Part shown: positions 5,814 through 10,872 of the stretch, one piece after another
Numbering within the stretch: the stretch's first letter is position 1
How the letters are laid out: each line of letters opens with the position of its first letter
NCBI GenBank assembly: GCA_003240625.1
Contig: QFMX01000018.1
Location: 1 to 10,872, forward strand
Length of the DNA stretch: 10,872 nucleotides
DNA from: Sphingomonas taxi
GTDB taxonomy: Bacteria; Pseudomonadota; Alphaproteobacteria; Sphingomonadales; Sphingomonadaceae
Direction of reading: 5' to 3'
The notes under the pieces: generated by a model
What the model was told of the DNA's origin: nothing
The model's database searches: none
What the model saw: only the letters and a program-made list of their open reading frames with translations
Position numbers and translations under genes: made by a program

Positions 5814-6602
5814 CTATTTCTTGTCGCCGCCCTGCGTGAAGTCGATCCGGATCTTGACCCAGGCGCCGATCATCGGCTTGCCGTTGATGCGGGGCGGGCG
5901 GATGCGGAACTGCCAGGCGCTCTGCCGCATCGCGCGGGAAAGACCGGAGCCGATTGGGGATTCGCCGAGCGACCGGCAATTCTCGACCTGATAGTTCGGA
6001 ATCGTCTTGCACGCGATCAGCGCCCAGCCGCCCGGCGGCGCACCGTTGGGCAGGAACTCGGCGAGCTCGGCATGGGTGGGCTCGCGGTACCATTCGGCGT
6101 TGTACAGCCGCTGCCCGCCCGGCCCTTCGCCAGGACCATAGGCCGAACCACTGTCCTGACCCTTCCCCGTCCCGCTCCCCCCATCCCCGCCTGCAAGCTG
6201 GTCTTCGGGATGCGCGGGCATCTTGGAAATATCGGCGGCGTCGAACATCTCCATCCCGCCCAGCATCTTGATCGGCAGCGGGGGCGGAGATTTCGGCGGG
6301 GCAGGGGGCGCCTGCGCGGACTCGGCGCGCGGTGCCGCCCGCGGCGGTGAGCCGCCGCTGGCGCGCTTCTGCTTGGTCGGCGACGGCGTCCGCTTCGCCG
6401 GGGTAGGCGTGCTCTGATCGGGCGCCATCTGGAACGTCACCGGATCGCGCCGTTCCTCCGGCTTGACGACCGCCGACGGGGCGAGCCGCAGCAGCAGCAG
6501 GATGATCAGGATGTGCGCGATCACCGTCAGCACGAACGCGGCACTGCGACGTCGCGTGGAAACACGCGTCTCGCTCGACGAAGGATGGTACGCCGACCGC
6601 AT
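5814..6602 (-). CDS. TonB-like energy transducer family protein (atypical)
   Basis: This 262-residue protein has a short basic cytoplasmic start (RRR at 17-19), one membrane helix (about 21-41, ending in LIILLLLRLA), a long Pro/Lys/Ala-rich periplasmic stretch (about 60-112), a Gly/Ser-rich segment (about 138-163) and a C-terminal domain (about 165-256). The helix carries T26-x-x-x-H30, resembling the SxxxH pair of TonB that couples to ExbB/ExbD. The C-terminal part has the RIRPPRINGKP motif and a final WVKIRIDF strand like TonB C-terminal domains, and two cysteines (C198, C209) that may form a disulfide. These features suggest an inner-membrane-anchored periplasmic protein of TonB type. No exbB, exbD or receptor gene is nearby. 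The frame can be extended to a TTG at 6662, but the ATG at 6602 puts the basic region and helix at the N terminus as expected. Its ribosome binding site is weak either way. Confidence 0.75.
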   Translation of the reverse strand: MRSAYHPSSSETRVSTRRRSAAFVLTVIAHILIILLLLRLAPSAVVKPEERRDPVTFQMAPDQSTPTPAKRTPSPTKQKRASGGSPPRAAPRAESAQAPPAPPKSPPPLPIKMLGGMEMFDAADISKMPAHPEDQLAGGDGGSGTGKGQDSGSAYGPGEGPGGQRLYNAEWYREPTHAELAEFLPNGAPPGGWALIACKTIPNYQVENCRSLGESPIGSGLSRAMRQSAWQFRIRPPRINGKPMIGAWVKIRIDFTQGGDKK

Positions 6603-6808
6603 CGGCCGATCGCCTAGCCGTCCCGCGCCCGCCCCGCAACACGTCAGCGGCCTGATGACCAAGAGTTCATTCGCCGGGGGGCGGGGGCTGGGTCACCGCA
6701 TCGTGGAGATCGGACGGCTGGCCCCCCTAGGCGTGCCCTCACCGTTCACCGCCTTCGGCGTCTCTCCGTCTCCCGCTGGCGGAGGGAAGGAGCCCGTTCG
6801 CGCAAACG
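6603..6808. other. Intergenic region between the TonB-like gene and the rpoC terminator
   Basis: This stretch precedes the TonB-like gene and must hold its promoter if that gene is transcribed independently of rpoC. I see no convincing -35/-10 pair and no GGAAC box in the right direction. It contains an imperfect C/G-rich palindrome at 6764-6792 and several runs of G or C. No coding region is supported. Confidence 0.5.
6764..6792. repeat. Imperfect C/G-rich palindrome related to the repeat at 65-84
   Basis: CTCC at 6764-6767 and GGAG at 6788-6791 bound an imperfect inverted repeat with several mismatches. On the minus strand its centre reads CCAGCGGGAGACGG, similar to CTAGCGGGGGAGG in the perfect hairpin near the left edge of the window. 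Both lie in intergenic DNA. This suggests two diverged copies of a dispersed intergenic element, though compositional bias could also explain it. Confidence 0.4.
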
Positions 6809-6848
6809 AAAAAGGCCGCCGCCCGGTGTCCCGGACGGCGGCCTTTTA
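6809..6848 (-). terminator. Rho-independent terminator of rpoC
   Basis: AAAGGCCGCCG (6811-6821) pairs perfectly with CGGCGGCCTTT (6836-6846). Inside this, after one C/A mismatch, CCGG (6823-6826) pairs with CCGG (6831-6834) around a TGTC loop. On the minus strand the stem is followed by TTTTT (6813-6809), the layout of an intrinsic terminator. It starts about 35 bases after the rpoC stop codon. The other strand also ends in a short T-rich run, so it could work in both directions. Confidence 0.9.
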
Positions 6849-6881
6849 CTTAGTCATCGCCTGAGCGTCCGACGAAACCGA

Positions 6882-10872
<3,991 letters not shown>

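Noticed and set aside
6463..6864. A plus-strand small open frame running through the TonB-like gene start and the rpoC terminator
   Set aside because: It reads through a clear terminator hairpin and repeat sequence, with no domain or ribosome binding site support.

Overview
The window is high-GC, densely packed bacterial chromosome. The RpoC sequence, the OFA-type transporter, the y4iL-like catalase and an EcfG-type promoter motif all point to an alphaproteobacterium, most likely Sphingomonas or a close relative. This placement comes from recognising protein families and codon usage, not from a database search.

Layout. Bases 1-92 are intergenic and packed with short inverted repeats. On the minus strand three closely spaced genes read leftward: a fumarylacetoacetate hydrolase (FAH) family enzyme (3396 to 2722), an OFA-family MFS transporter (2679 to 1045) and a YghA/YdaD-like short-chain dehydrogenase (986 to 93). 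The gaps are 42 and 58 bp, so they could form one transcript that imports a small carboxylate, cleaves an acylpyruvate-type metabolite and carries out an NAD(P)-dependent redox step. Diverging from them on the plus strand are a catalase-like haem protein (3522-4616) and a calcineurin-like metallophosphoesterase (4618-5364), 1 bp apart and almost certainly co-transcribed. The 125-bp divergent intergenic region holds a close match to the alphaproteobacterial general-stress (EcfG) promoter, GGAAC-N17-GTT, pointing at the catalase-like gene.

From 5365 to the end everything is on the minus strand: a small PilZ-domain protein whose stop codon directly abuts that of the phosphoesterase, a single-pass TonB-like protein with a proline-rich periplasmic linker, and most of rpoC (RNA polymerase beta' subunit). 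The rpoC 5' end, encoding about the first 100 residues, lies beyond the right edge. A strong rho-independent terminator follows rpoC.

No tRNA, rRNA, CRISPR array, insertion sequence or phage gene was seen. Most of the window is ordinary core and accessory metabolism. The parts most worth a second look are the putative stress-regulated catalase-like/phosphoesterase pair, the extra C-terminal helix on the transporter, the atypical TonB-like protein beside rpoC, and a palindromic repeat that appears in two intergenic spaces.
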